Of a stretch of DNA of 64,000 bases, positions 8,706-18,081 are shown in pieces. The notes below the pieces were generated by a model. That model worked only from the letters and a program-made list of their open reading frames with translations, made no database searches and was not told the origin of the DNA. Origin of the DNA: Mycobacterium sp. GA-2829 (GTDB taxonomy: Bacteria; Actinomycetota; Actinomycetes; Mycobacteriales; Mycobacteriaceae); NCBI RefSeq assembly GCF_001499965.1, contig NZ_LQIT01000001.1:1-64000 (forward strand), in the 5' to 3' direction. The translations under genes and the position numbers were made by a program. Every line of letters begins with the position of its first letter. Positions within the stretch are counted from its first letter, which is position 1.

Positions 8706-10046
8706 ATGGATCGCCAGAAGGAATTCGTGCTCCGCACGCTGGAGGAACGCGATATCCGTTTCGTCCGACTGTGGTTCACGGATGTCCTCGGTTACCTGAA
8801 GTCGGTGGCGATCGCGCCCGCCGAACTCGAGGGCGCCTTCGAGGAGGGCATCGGCTTCGACGGCTCGTCGATCGAGGGCTTCGCGCGCGTCTCGGAGGCC
8901 GACATGGTCGCCCGGCCCGATCCGTCGACGTTCCAGGTCCTCCCGTGGGCCGACCACTCCGGTAAGCATCACTCCGCCCGGATGTTCTGCGACATCACGA
9001 TGCCCGACGGATCACCGTCGTGGGCGGACTCGCGCCACGTGCTGCGCCGTCAGCTCGCCAAGGCCAGCGATCTGGGTTTCTCCTGCTACGTCCACCCGGA
9101 GATCGAGTTCTTCCTGCTCAAACCCGGCCCCAACGACGGAAGTGTGCCCGTCCCTGCTGATAACGGCGGCTACTTCGACCAGGCCGTGCACGATTCGGCG
9201 CCCAACTTCCGCCGCCACGCCATCGACGCGCTCGAGCAGATGGGCATCTCGGTGGAGTTCAGCCACCACGAGGGCGCCCCCGGCCAGCAGGAGATCGACC
9301 TGCGCTACGCCGACGCGCTGTCCATGGCCGACAACGTGATGACGTTCCGCTACGTCGTCAAGGAGGTCGCGCTCGGCGACGGCGTGCGGGCGTCGTTCAT
9401 GCCCAAACCGTTCGCCGAACACCCCGGCTCGGCGATGCACACCCACATGAGCCTGTTCGAGGGCGACACCAACGCCTTCCACAGCCCCGACGATCCGCTG
9501 CAGCTCTCCGACGTCGCGAAGTCGTTCATCGCGGGCATCCTCGAACACGCCAGCGAGATCAGCGCCGTCACCAACCAGTGGGTGAACTCCTACAAGCGGC
9601 TCGTGCACGGCGGGGAGGCCCCGACGGCGGCGTCCTGGGGTGCGGCGAACCGCTCGGCGCTGGTGCGCGTCCCGATGTACACCCCGCGCAAGGCGTCCTC
9701 GCGCCGCATCGAGGTGCGCAGCCCCGATTCGGCGTGCAACCCCTACCTCACGTTCGCGGTCCTGCTGGCCGCCGGACTGCGCGGTGTCGAGAAGGGTTAC
9801 GTGCTCGCCCCGCAGGCCGAGGACAACGTGTGGAGCCTGACGCCCGAGGAGCGCCGGGCCATGGGCTACAAGGAGCTGCCCAGCAGCCTCGGCGTCGCGC
9901 TCGGCGAGATGGAGAACTCCGAACTCGTCGCCGAAGCGTTGGGGGAACACGTCTTCGACTACTTCCTGCGCAACAAGCGCGCCGAGTGGGAGACCTACCG
10001 CAGCCACGTCACGCCGTACGAGATCCAGGCCTACCTCTCGCTGTAG
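8706..10046 (+). CDS. glnA2: Type I glutamine synthetase GlnA2
   Basis: A 446-aa ATP-dependent ligase of glutamate and ammonia, the same length as M. tuberculosis GlnA2. Motifs seen are the N-terminal GFDGSSIEGFARVSE, the metal/ATP segment PEIEFFL, MPKPFAEHPGSAMHTHMS and NRSALVRVP. Where GlnA1 carries the adenylylated Tyr (KDLYELPP), this protein reads DNVWSLTP, so it should not be controlled by GlnE despite sitting next to it. It belongs to the GSI-alpha type. It is followed after 24 nt by glnE, which appears to have its own leaderless promoter. GlnA1 is more likely the main ammonia-assimilating enzyme, by analogy with M. tuberculosis. Confidence 0.95.
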   Translation: MDRQKEFVLRTLEERDIRFVRLWFTDVLGYLKSVAIAPAELEGAFEEGIGFDGSSIEGFARVSEADMVARPDPSTFQVLPWADHSGKHHSARMFCDITMPDGSPSWADSRHVLRRQLAKASDLGFSCYVHPEIEFFLLKPGPNDGSVPVPADNGGYFDQAVHDSAPNFRRHAIDALEQMGISVEFSHHEGAPGQQEIDLRYADALSMADNVMTFRYVVKEVALGDGVRASFMPKPFAEHPGSAMHTHMSLFEGDTNAFHSPDDPLQLSDVAKSFIAGILEHASEISAVTNQWVNSYKRLVHGGEAPTAASWGAANRSALVRVPMYTPRKASSRRIEVRSPDSACNPYLTFAVLLAAGLRGVEKGYVLAPQAEDNVWSLTPEERRAMGYKELPSSLGVALGEMENSELVAEALGEHVFDYFLRNKRAEWETYRSHVTPYEIQAYLSL

Positions 10047-10057
10047 GCCGGGCGCGG

Positions 10058-10063
10058 TAACGT
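10058..10063 (+). promoter_or_regulatory. Predicted -10 of leaderless glnE
   Basis: TAACGT ends 7 nt before GTG 10071, inside the 24-nt glnA2-glnE gap. There is no Shine-Dalgarno, so glnE may be transcribed both from here and by read-through from glnA2. Confidence 0.5.
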
Positions 10064-10070
10064 CAGCAGC

Positions 10071-13046
10071 GTGGCCAGACCGTCGACCGAGCGCTCCAAG
10101 CTGCCCAGTGTCGGGCGCCTGGGGCTGGTGCAGGAACAGGCGCCTGCGCTGCTGGATCAGCTGGGCTGGAACACCGACCGCCACGTCGAGCTGCTGTGGT
10201 CGCTGTCGCGGGCCCCGGACGCCGACAGCGCGCTGCACACCATGGTGCGGCTGGCCGAGGCGCTCGGCGACGAATGGGACGAACTCAACGGCGTCCTGCT
10301 GACCGACAAACCGTTGCGCGGACGGCTGTTCGCGGTGCTCGGTTCGTCGCTGGCCCTCGGTGACCACCTCGTGGCCCATCCAGACAGATGGCGGCTGCTC
10401 GCGGGCAAGGTCGCGCTGCCGAGCGCCGAGGCGCTGCGCGAGGAGTTCACCGCACTGGCCGAAGCGGCCGCCGACAGTGCTGCGGCGATGGCGCCACTGC
10501 GCAACCTCTACCGCGACCGGCTGCTCGTGCTCGCCGCGCTCGACACCGCGCCGACGGTGGAGAACGAACCCGTCCTGCCGTTCACGACGGTCGGCCGGCA
10601 CCTGTCCGATCTGGCCGACGCCGCACTCGCCAGTGCGCTCGAGGTGGCGATGCGCTCGGTGTGCGGCGACGGTCAGCGGCCGCGGATCGCCGTCGTCGCG
10701 ATGGGCAAATGCGGTGCGCGCGAACTGAACTACGTCAGCGACGTCGACGTGATCTTTGTAGTGGGGGAGGCCGCCGAGTCCGACATCCGGATCTCCACCC
10801 GGGTGGCGGGGGAGATGATGCGCTTCGCCGCCGACGCGTTCTTCGAAGTCGACGCCGCGCTGCGTCCGGAGGGTAAACACGGCCAGCTGGTCCGCACCCT
10901 GGACTCCCACGTCGCCTACTACCAGCGCTGGGCCAAGACCTGGGAGTTCCAGGCGCTGATGAAGGCGCGGCCCGCCGCCGGTGACGCCGAGCTGGGCCGT
11001 CAGTACATCGAGGCGCTGGCACCGATGGTGTGGACGGCTTGCGAACGTGAGGATTTCGTCCCCGAGGTGCAGGCGATGCGGCGCCGGGTGGAGGAGCTGG
11101 TGCCCGCCGGGGTGCGGGCCCGGGAGCTGAAACTGGGCACCGGCGGCCTGCGCGACGTCGAGTTCGCCGTGCAGCTGCTGCAGCTCGTGCACGGCCGCAA
11201 CGACGAATCGCTGCACGTGGCGTCGACCGTCGACGCGTTGGCCGCGCTGGCCGAGGGCGGCTACGTCGGCCGCGACGACGCCGCCAACATGACCGCGTCG
11301 TATGAGTTCCTGCGGCTCCTCGAGCACCGGCTGCAGCTGCAGCGGCTCAAACGCACGCACATGCTGCCCGAGACCGACGACGACGAGGCGCTGCGCTGGC
11401 TGGCCCGCGCCGCCCACGTCCGCCCCGACGGGCAGCACGACGCGCTCGGCGTGTTGCGCGAGGAACTCAAGCGGCAGAGCCTGCGGGTGTCGCGGCTGCA
11501 CGCCAAACTCTTCTACCAGCCGCTGTTGGAGTCGGTCGGCCAACCCACGGTGGGCATCGAACCCGGGATGAGCACCGCCGCGGCCGAAAGGCAGCTGGCC
11601 GCACTGGGTTACGAGGGTCCGCAGAGTGCGCTGACCCATCTGGCGGCGCTGACCGGCGAGGGCACCAGGCGCGGCCGCGTGCAGCGGGTGCTGCTGCCGA
11701 CGCTGCTGGACTGGCTGTCGGACACCCCCGACCCCGACGCCGGCCTGCTGGCCTACCGCCGCATCAGCGAGGCGCTGGCCGACCAGCGCTGGTACCTGGG
11801 CACGCTGCGCGACGAGGGTGCCGTCGCGAAACGGCTGATGCGGGTGCTGGGCACCTCGGCCTACATCCCGGACCTGTTGTTGCGCGCCCCCGAGGTCATC
11901 CAGCTGTACGCCGACGGCCCCAACGGCCCGAAGCTGCTCGACACCGAACCGGAGGCGATGGCGCGCGGGCTGGTGGCCTCGGCGGGTAGGCACGCCGACC
12001 CGGTGCGGGCCATCGCCGCGGCGCGCACGCTGCGCAGGCGCGAACTCGCGCGGATCGCCTCGGCGGATGTGCTGGGCATGCTCGACGTCACGGAGGTGTG
12101 CCGCGCGCTGACCGCGCTGTGGGTGTCGGTGCTGCAGGCCGCGCTCGATGCGGTGATGCGCGCCAACGCCCCCGAGGGCGGCCCGCCGGCCCGGATCGCG
12201 GTGATCGGCATGGGCCGGCTTGGTGGTCAGGAACTCGGCTACGGCTCGGACGCCGACGTGATGTTCGTGTGCGAACCCTGCCACGGCGCCGACGAATCCG
12301 TCGCGGTGAAGTGGGCGGTCGGCATCGCCGAACGGGTGCGGTCCCTGCTGGGGACGCCGAGTTCGGATCCGCCGCTGGAGGTCGACACCGGGCTGCGGCC
12401 CGAGGGACGCAACGGACCGCTGGTGCGCACGCTGGCGTCCTACGAGGCGTACTACACGAAGTACGCCCAGCCGTGGGAGGTGCAGGCGCTGCTGCGTGCG
12501 CACCGCGTCGCCGGCGACCTCGAACTCGGTGAGCGGTTCCTGCTCATGGTCGACAAGACCCGGTACCCCGCCGGGGGCGTCTCGGCCGAAGCGGTGCAGG
12601 AGATCCGGCGGATCAAGGCCCGCGTCGACGCCGAACGGCTGCCGCGCGGTGCGGATCCCAACACCCACACCAAACTCGGCCGCGGCGGGCTCGCCGACAT
12701 CGAGTGGACCGTGCAACTCATGCAGCTGCGGTTCGCCCACAAGGTGCCCGCCCTGCACTGCACGTCGACGCTCGAGGCGCTCAACGCGATCGGCGCCGCC
12801 GAACTCATCGCCGAGGGCGACGTCGACCTGCTGCGCCAGGCGTGGCTGACTGCGACCCGGGCCCGCAACGCGCTTGTCCTGGTCCGCGGCAAGCCCACCG
12901 ACCAGCTGCCCGGCCCCGGCCGGATGCTCAACGCGGTGGCGGTGGCCGCCGGGTGGGGCGACGACGACGGCGGCGAGTTCCTCGACAACTACCTGCGGGT
13001 GACGCGGCGTGCGAAGACGGTGGTGCGCAAGGTCTTCGGCGGCTGA
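10071..13046 (+). CDS. glnE: Glutamine synthetase adenylyltransferase/deadenylase
   Basis: A 991-aa bifunctional regulator that adds AMP to, and removes it from, the conserved Tyr of GlnA1. Two duplicated nucleotidyltransferase domains are clear. The N-terminal one has [19 protein letters not shown] near residue 210, and the C-terminal one has [19 protein letters not shown] near 711. Each is followed by a LRPEG(K/R) motif and a helical bundle. Length matches M. tuberculosis GlnE (about 994). The GTG start is supported by the -10 spacing. A TGATG overlap couples its stop to the next gene. Confidence 0.96.
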   Translation: MARPSTERSKLPSVGRLGLVQEQAPALLDQLGWNTDRHVELLWSLSRAPDADSALHTMVRLAEALGDEWDELNGVLLTDKPLRGRLFAVLGSSLALGDHLVAHPDRWRLLAGKVALPSAEALREEFTALAEAAADSAAAMAPLRNLYRDRLLVLAALDTAPTVENEPVLPFTTVGRHLSDLADAALASALEVAMRSVCGDGQRPRIAVVAMGKCGARELNYVSDVDVIFVVGEAAESDIRISTRVAGEMMRFAADAFFEVDAALRPEGKHGQLVRTLDSHVAYYQRWAKTWEFQALMKARPAAGDAELGRQYIEALAPMVWTACEREDFVPEVQAMRRRVEELVPAGVRARELKLGTGGLRDVEFAVQLLQLVHGRNDESLHVASTVDALAALAEGGYVGRDDAANMTASYEFLRLLEHRLQLQRLKRTHMLPETDDDEALRWLARAAHVRPDGQHDALGVLREELKRQSLRVSRLHAKLFYQPLLESVGQPTVGIEPGMSTAAAERQLAALGYEGPQSALTHLAALTGEGTRRGRVQRVLLPTLLDWLSDTPDPDAGLLAYRRISEALADQRWYLGTLRDEGAVAKRLMRVLGTSAYIPDLLLRAPEVIQLYADGPNGPKLLDTEPEAMARGLVASAGRHADPVRAIAAARTLRRRELARIASADVLGMLDVTEVCRALTALWVSVLQAALDAVMRANAPEGGPPARIAVIGMGRLGGQELGYGSDADVMFVCEPCHGADESVAVKWAVGIAERVRSLLGTPSSDPPLEVDTGLRPEGRNGPLVRTLASYEAYYTKYAQPWEVQALLRAHRVAGDLELGERFLLMVDKTRYPAGGVSAEAVQEIRRIKARVDAERLPRGADPNTHTKLGRGGLADIEWTVQLMQLRFAHKVPALHCTSTLEALNAIGAAELIAEGDVDLLRQAWLTATRARNALVLVRGKPTDQLPGPGRMLNAVAVAAGWGDDDGGEFLDNYLRVTRRAKTVVRKVFGG

Positions 13047-13906
13047 TGAAGTTCTACGTCAGCCCGGCGTTCGTCGACACCAGCGAGATCGTCGAGATCG
13101 CCCGCGCCGCAGATGAACTCGGATACGACGGGCTCGGCGTGCCGGATCACGTGGTGAACCTCGAGACGCTCGCGACGCCGTATCCCTATACCCGCGACGG
13201 GCAGCGGCGGTGGCAGCCGTTCACGCACTGGCCGGACCCGTGGGTGCTCATCGGTGCGCTGGCGCAGGTCACCACCCGGCTGCGGTTCGTCACCACCGTC
13301 TATGTCCCCGCGATGCGCGATCCGTACTCGGCCGCCAAGGCCATCGGCACCGCATCGACGCTGGCCGGCGGCCGTGTCGAACTCGGCATCGGCGTCGGCT
13401 GGTGCGAGGACGAATTCCGGTTGATGGGGCAGCGGTTCGACCGCAGGGGCGCTCGCACCGACGAGATGCTCGACCTGTTCAATGCGCTTTGGTCGCCGGG
13501 CTGGACCGAATTCGACGGGGAGTTCTACTCGACGCCGCGCCTGGAGATGGAGCCGAGCCCGCCGCACATCCCGATCTACGTCGGCGGCCTGTCCGATGTG
13601 GCACTGCGGCGTGCCGCCCGCAACGACGGCTGGATCGGCGATCTGATCACCACCGACCGCGCGATCGCGGTGGCTGGCCAGCTGCGTGAGTTGCGCCGTG
13701 CGGCAGGCCTTTCGGTCGACGACTACACGATCCTCACCCCGCTGACCGATGCGCTGGTGCGGGCCGACTACGACCGCGCGGAAGCCGCCGGGATCACCCA
13801 CATCCTGACCATGCCGTGGATGTTCTACACCGGGGCCGACGCCACGCTGGCCGAGAAGATCGACGGGATGAAACGGTTCCGCGTCGACCTCGGACTGGAC
13901 ACCTGA
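13046..13906 (+). CDS. LLM-class (luciferase-like) F420-type oxidoreductase
   Basis: A 286-aa TIM-barrel protein of the luciferase-like monooxygenase family, many mycobacterial members of which use coenzyme F420. Visible family segments are the start [11 protein letters not shown], the ARAADELGYDGLGVPDHV strand, the GRVELGIGVGWCEDEF motif, and PIYVGGLSDVALRRAAR. The start ATG overlaps the glnE stop (TGATG), so translation is probably coupled. The substrate is unknown, and the link to glnE may only be transcriptional. M. tuberculosis lacks it at this place, to my knowledge. Confidence 0.85.
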   Translation: MKFYVSPAFVDTSEIVEIARAADELGYDGLGVPDHVVNLETLATPYPYTRDGQRRWQPFTHWPDPWVLIGALAQVTTRLRFVTTVYVPAMRDPYSAAKAIGTASTLAGGRVELGIGVGWCEDEFRLMGQRFDRRGARTDEMLDLFNALWSPGWTEFDGEFYSTPRLEMEPSPPHIPIYVGGLSDVALRRAARNDGWIGDLITTDRAIAVAGQLRELRRAAGLSVDDYTILTPLTDALVRADYDRAEAAGITHILTMPWMFYTGADATLAEKIDGMKRFRVDLGLDT

Positions 13907-13923
13907 GGCGAAGGCGGGGCGGC

Positions 13924-14262
13924 TCAACTCATCTCGTCGCGTTCGGCGTCCCGCGTGCCGAGGTGGTCGAGGATGCCGGTGAGGCCGAGGATCCGTTCGA
14001 AGTAGGCGGGCCGGTTGTCGATGTGCAGGTCGACGTTCGCGGCCGCCGCCCTGCGGTCGACGAGCAGCAGCCCGGACAGCCCCACCGAATCGCAGAAGCC
14101 GAGTTCGGCGCAGTCGATGTGCAGCGCGCGAACCTCGGGGTGCTCGTCGAGCACGCGGCCCGCGGTGTCGACGAACCCGTCGGTGGTGGCGGCGTCGAGG
14201 TCACCGCTGATACGCACGGTGGCGGCGTGGTGTTCGGCGTCGACGGACACGGTGAGGTTCAT
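13924..14262 (-). CDS. STAS-domain anti-sigma factor antagonist
   Basis: A 112-aa single STAS domain, like SpoIIAA/RsbV, expected to bind an anti-sigma kinase when unphosphorylated. The conserved phosphoacceptor is Ser59 in CDSVGLSG, just after the strand LHIDCAELGF. Its ATG overlaps the TGA of the B12-binding gene by 4 nt (ATGA), so it is the third gene of a coupled operon with that gene and the PP2C phosphatase, which would dephosphorylate it. No anti-sigma kinase or sigma factor is encoded nearby, so its partner must lie elsewhere. It is convergent with the LLM gene, with 17 nt between. Confidence 0.9.
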   Translation of the reverse strand: MNLTVSVDAEHHAATVRISGDLDAATTDGFVDTAGRVLDEHPEVRALHIDCAELGFCDSVGLSGLLLVDRRAAAANVDLHIDNRPAYFERILGLTGILDHLGTRDAERDEMS

Positions 14263-15323
14263 GCGATCGGCTCCCGGTCGGCGACGGTGCGGCCCAACGC
14301 GACCGCGGCGGTCGCGAGCAGCCGCTGAGAGCGGGGGAAGTCGACCAGTTGGCCCTGCAGCGATTCCAGCGCCGGGTGCAGTGAGTCGGCCGGTACGCCG
14401 CGGGCGAGCAGGATCTCCGCGGTCCACGTCATGAACCCGGTGAACAGCTCGTCGTCGTCGAGGTAGAGCGCGGTCGCCAGGAAGTCGACGATGTGGGCGA
14501 TGTCCTCGGCGGTGTGCCGGCGCTGCTGGTCGGTGTAGGTCCGCATGGCCGGGTACCGGTTTTCCAGATCGTCGAGGGTCGCCCGCACCAGTTGCGGGGC
14601 CGTCCGGCTGACCATGGTGTACTCCTGGTCGCCGAGATGGGGCAGATCGTCGATGGCTTGATGCGCCGACGGCCGACGTCGGCGCGGCACACCGCGACTG
14701 AGGCTTTCGGCGGCCGCGCGGGCATCGGGGCCCCAGCCGTCCGCGCCGAGCAGGCGGGCCCGCCGCCCGTCCGTCCCGAACGCCGCCCCGCCCACGATGA
14801 CCGGCACACCCGCGGCCTGGCAAGCGGTGATCGCCGTGTGCGCGGTGGGCAGCCCGGTCGGGATGGAGCACGACAGCGCCACCGCGACCGGGCCGGTGCG
14901 GTGCACGTGGGCGATGAGGTGCGGGGTCGGCACCTGGGCGCCCAGGAAGTCGACCTGCCAGCCGCGTAGCCGCAGCACCTCGGCGAGCAGACGCGCGGGC
15001 AGCGCATGCCATTCGCCGTCGATGCAGGCCACCGTCACCCGGCCCGCCTTCGGCGTCGTCGCGCTAGCGGGGTGGTGAGCCAGCGCCGCGATCACCCGGT
15101 CGTTGATGGCGGTGGCGGCATGCTCCTGGGCCACGGTGAGCCGGTTGGCGGCCCACTCGCTGCCGACGCGGTGCTGGACCGGCGCGATGACCTCGAGCAA
15201 CGCGTCCTCCGGGGCCATGCCCGCGTCGATCGCACTGAAAACCGCTGCGGCCGCGGCATATTCGTCACCGTCGACCACGGCGCTCCACAGCTGCCCGCGC
15301 GCGGCCTCGATCGCGGGGCTCAC
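14259..15323 (-). CDS. B12-binding protein with CarH-type photoreceptor signature
   Basis: A 354-aa protein. Residues 1-85 form a helical bundle holding W57, nine residues, then E67-H68: the Wx9EH motif that caps adenosylcobalamin in the CarH photoreceptor. Residues 95-210 are a Rossmann-like B12-binding domain. E104-W-H106-A-L-P matches the ExHxxG lower-ligand motif (Pro replaces Gly), with SCS near 151 and VGG at 177-179. Residues 235-354 are helical, and DDELFTGFMTW loosely resembles RsbT co-antagonist N-terminal domains. There is no MerR DNA-binding domain. GTGA and ATGA 4-nt overlaps couple it to the phosphatase upstream and STAS downstream. I infer a light or cobalamin input to partner switching; this is untested. 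Confidence 0.82.
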   Translation of the reverse strand: MSPAIEAARGQLWSAVVDGDEYAAAAAVFSAIDAGMAPEDALLEVIAPVQHRVGSEWAANRLTVAQEHAATAINDRVIAALAHHPASATTPKAGRVTVACIDGEWHALPARLLAEVLRLRGWQVDFLGAQVPTPHLIAHVHRTGPVAVALSCSIPTGLPTAHTAITACQAAGVPVIVGGAAFGTDGRRARLLGADGWGPDARAAAESLSRGVPRRRRPSAHQAIDDLPHLGDQEYTMVSRTAPQLVRATLDDLENRYPAMRTYTDQQRRHTAEDIAHIVDFLATALYLDDDELFTGFMTWTAEILLARGVPADSLHPALESLQGQLVDFPRSQRLLATAAVALGRTVADREPIA

Positions 15324-16953
15324 GCGGTGAACCGGCCCGCGGTATGGCCGTCGACCGCGCTCAGGTGCGCGCGGCGCGGCGCGGTGATCGCGACCACGGC
15401 GATGTCGTCGTGCTCGCGGCGGTTCACCCACTGCGTCGCGACCATCATGATCCGCTCGACGACGGCCTCGGCGGGAATCCCGGCGCACTGTTCGAGGACC
15501 TCGGTGAGGCGCTGCTCGCCGAACATCTCGGAGCCGAGTGGACCGCCGCGGGCCTCGGTCACACCGTCGGTGTAGAGCACGCAGGTCTCGCCGGGCGCCA
15601 GTGTGGTCTCGAACGTCTGCGCCCGGATCTGCTCGAGCACCCCGACCAGGTGGCCGTGGGTGTCGGCCTCCTCGACGTGACCGTCGGCGCGCACGATCAG
15701 CGGTGCGCAGTGCCCGGCACTGGTCAACCGCAATGCCACCTCACCGTCGCGGCGGACCACCGACGCGAGCACCAGGGTGGCGAACCGGGTGTGGTCGGCC
15801 GAGAGCAGCGCGCTGTTGAGCAGCCGCAACACACCGTTGTGGTCGCGGGCCAGGGGCGCCAGCGCCTGCAGCGTGTTGCGGATCTTGCCGGTCATGACCG
15901 CGGCTTCCAGACCCTTACCGCAGACGTCGCCGAGTACGACCAGCGTGTCGTCCTCGGGGGTGATGCCGGGGTGCACGTCGTAGAAGTCGCCGCCGACCTC
16001 CTGGTGGTCCTCCGAGGCGCGGTATCCGCCTGCCAGTTCGAAACCGTGCACGCGGTGCAGCCGGGGCGGGATCAGATCGCGCATCAGGGTGCGGGTGATC
16101 GCCGACTGCTCGGCGTAGAGCGCGGCGGCCGACAGGGCGGCACCGGCCCGGGCCGCGAACAACCGCGCCGAGAGTTCCTCGTCGTCGTCAAAACCGGCTC
16201 GGCGGTGCGCCGCATCAGCACCAGCGCGCCGGCGGGCACCCCGAGCCCGGGGAGCGGGGTGATCAACACCGAACCCACCGAACCCCGGAAGTTCTGCGGC
16301 ACAAGCCAATCCGGCAGTGCGGCGGCGTCGTGCCAGCGTGGCGGTACGGGCGGGAATCCGCGCAGCGCCTCATTGAGGCCCGCGACGACGGCGGGGTCGG
16401 CGTCGATCTGGCGCTGCTCCACCGTGCTGCCGTCGCCGCACACCACCGGCAGGATCCGGTGCGCGGTCAGCGGAGCGACGATGGCCGCCGCATCGGCCAG
16501 ATGCCGGGTGGCCAGCTGGACCGCGGCCGCCGTACAGCGGTCGACGTTGAGGGTGGCCATCAGCACCGCCGAGGCCTCGTCGAGGAACGCGGTGCGGGCC
16601 TGTTCGCGGGTCAGGGCCTGCCGGGCGTCACGTAGATCGCCGCCGGCCTCCTCGACCAACCACCACGCCACCTCGCCGTCGAGGACGGTCGGGTGCGCTT
16701 CGAAGCGTTTGCCCTGCACCGAACCCGAGACCGGCTGCGGCGCCGATTCGCGATGCGCGTGGGACAGCCAGCGGGGTGCGGCGTCGTCCAAGGGGGCACC
16801 CACCACGGCCTGGGGGAGCAGCGTGGTCGCCTTGGCGCTGATGGCGCGGATGATCCCGGCAGCGTCGGCGACGATCACCGGGTGGGGAACGGATGACCAC
16901 GCGGACCCGAGGCCCATGGCGGTGCTGCCGCCGATGGGACCGTCCCCACCCAT
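15320..16953 (-). pseudogene. PAS/GAF-SpoIIE (PP2C) phosphatase, interrupted by a frameshift
   Basis: An RsbU/RsbP-like Ser/Thr phosphatase in two frames. From ATG 16953 (AGGAGG 6 nt upstream) the first frame gives a PAS-like segment (HPVIVADAAGIIRAIS) and a GAF-like domain ending VLMRRTAEPV. It then shifts at an A4 run, 16190-16193 (T4 in the mRNA). The other frame continues without a gap from DDDEELSARLFAARAG through the PP2C hallmarks VGGDFYDV, GDVCGKG, TSAGHCAPL and LYTDGVTEA to the stop at 15320. One extra T would restore one protein of about 544 aa. It is a real mutation, phase variation or a sequencing error. It heads the B12-STAS operon, whose GTGA overlap follows it. Confidence 0.8.
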
Positions 16954-17016
16954 GTCGCCTCCTCGCCGCGGAAATCGCCTTTGCCGACGCTACAGTGCCC
17001 CGCGGTCGAGGGCCAG

Positions 17017-17556
17017 CTAGTAGCGCGGCCTGCGGAAGCGGCTGAGCAGGCCGCCCCGGCGCACCGGCTGTCCGGTCGCGTAGCCGGCGGGGGCGGCGGT
17101 CCCGGTGACGACGCGGTTGGCCCCGACCCCGCCCGCCAACGTGCGGCCCCGCCGCCGCGAGTCCACCGACCAGGCGCCGGCGCCGAGGCCCGCCAGCGCC
17201 AGGAAACCGAAGCAGTACAGCAGGGCAGGCTCGCCGCCGTTGCCGCCGACCCCCGGGTCGTACGGCCAGAACCCGTTCGGCAGGTGCTGCCACAGGTAGG
17301 CCACCGCCATCTCACCGGAGGCGATGAACGCCGCGATACGGGTGAACAGGCCGATGGTGATGAGGATGCCGAGGACGAATTCGATCAGACCTGCCCACCA
17401 GTAGGGCCAGGTGCCGACGGGGACCGACTGGCCGAGCGGCCAACCGAACAGCTTCATCGAACCGTGCAGTGCGTAGGCCAATCCGAAGACGATCCGGAAG
17501 AGGCTCAGGAGCGGTGAGGAGTAGTTCGCCAATCGAGCGTCGAAATTGGTCGCCAT
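17017..17556 (-). CDS. DoxX family membrane protein
   Basis: A 179-aa protein with four predicted membrane segments, at about residues 17-37, 55-78, 80-95 and 112-128, followed by a basic, disordered tail ending FRRPRY. The start LFRIVFGLAYALHGSMKLFG and the motif GLIEFVLGILITIGLFTR are typical of DoxX/DoxD. Mycobacterial members have been linked to membrane redox complexes with superoxide dismutase, but nothing here ties it to one. ATG 17556 has no Shine-Dalgarno but a TAAAGT box sits 6 nt upstream. Confidence 0.85.
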   Translation of the reverse strand: MATNFDARLANYSSPLLSLFRIVFGLAYALHGSMKLFGWPLGQSVPVGTWPYWWAGLIEFVLGILITIGLFTRIAAFIASGEMAVAYLWQHLPNGFWPYDPGVGGNGGEPALLYCFGFLALAGLGAGAWSVDSRRRGRTLAGGVGANRVVTGTAAPAGYATGQPVRRGGLLSRFRRPRY

Positions 17557-17562
17557 GGGCCG

Positions 17563-17568
17563 ACTTTA
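17563..17568 (-). promoter_or_regulatory. Predicted -10 of leaderless doxX-like gene
   Basis: On the minus strand TAAAGT ends 6 nt before ATG 17556, in the 32-nt gap that also separates this gene from the end of dtd. Confidence 0.45.
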
Positions 17569-17588
17569 CGCTCAGGCGGCATCGATTT

Positions 17589-18020
17589 TCAGAGCTCCAG
17601 CAGCACTGTTACCGGACCGTCGTTGACCAGTTCCACAGCCATGTGCGCTCCGAAGACGCCGGTCTGCACGTCGGCGCCGAGTTCGCGCAGCGCGTCGCAG
17701 AATTCGGTGACCAGCGGTTCGGCGACCGGACCAGGGGCCGCGGCGTTCCACGACGGGCGCCTGCCCTTGACAGTGTTGGCGTAGAGCGTGAACTGGCTGA
17801 CGACCAGGATCGGTGCGGTCTCGTCGGCGGCGGAACGTTCACCGTCGAGAATCCTTAGCTGCCAGAGCTTTTCGGCCATCTTGCGGGCGACGGCGACATC
17901 GTCGGTGTGGGTGACGCCGACGAGGGCGAGCGGACCCTGCGACTGCGGCCGGATCTCGCCGACCACCTGACCGTCGACCGTCACACTCGCCCGCGACACG
18001 CGCTGCACCAGAACTCGCAT
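17589..18020 (-). CDS. dtd: D-aminoacyl-tRNA deacylase
   Basis: A 143-aa cytoplasmic enzyme that hydrolyses D-aminoacyl-tRNAs (and glycyl-tRNA-Ala) and so protects translation. It starts [17 protein letters not shown], carries the catalytic SQFTLYA motif near residues 76-82, and has [13 protein letters not shown] with the proofreading G-P pair. Length is normal (about 145). The start was set at ATG 18020, preceded by TGGAG, rather than longer in-frame extensions. It lies just downstream of the strong glnA1 terminator. As far as I recall, the M. tuberculosis dtd gene is elsewhere, so it is rearranged here. Confidence 0.94.
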   Translation of the reverse strand: MRVLVQRVSRASVTVDGQVVGEIRPQSQGPLALVGVTHTDDVAVARKMAEKLWQLRILDGERSAADETAPILVVSQFTLYANTVKGRRPSWNAAAPGPVAEPLVTEFCDALRELGADVQTGVFGAHMAVELVNDGPVTVLLEL

Positions 18021-18037
18021 GGGCTCCATCCAAGCGA

Positions 18038-18071
18038 AAGGGCCGGGCGGCGCGAACGCCACCCGGCCCTT
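18038..18071 (-). terminator. Intrinsic terminator of glnA1
   Basis: A 15-bp stem (one G-U pair) closed by a UUCG tetraloop, starting 10 nt after the glnA1 stop codon. The left arm is AAGGGCCGGGTGGCG as read on the minus strand. A short T run follows. It is one of the clearest terminators in the window. Confidence 0.85.
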
Positions 18072-18081
18072 GGACGCTTGA

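Noticed and set aside
9012..12758. A 1248-codon open frame on the minus strand opposite glnA2 and glnE.
   Set aside because: It is antisense to two clear enzymes, has no recognisable domain and shows the Arg/His/Gln/Gly bias of high-GC shadow frames. Similar long frames at 550-2271, 3812-5332, 5281-6960 and 7022-8641 were left out for the same reason.
16180..16200. Programmed -1 ribosomal frameshifting in the phosphatase gene.
   Set aside because: The site reads G GUU UUG in the first frame, which does not fit the X XXY YYZ slippery pattern, and no downstream pseudoknot was recognised.
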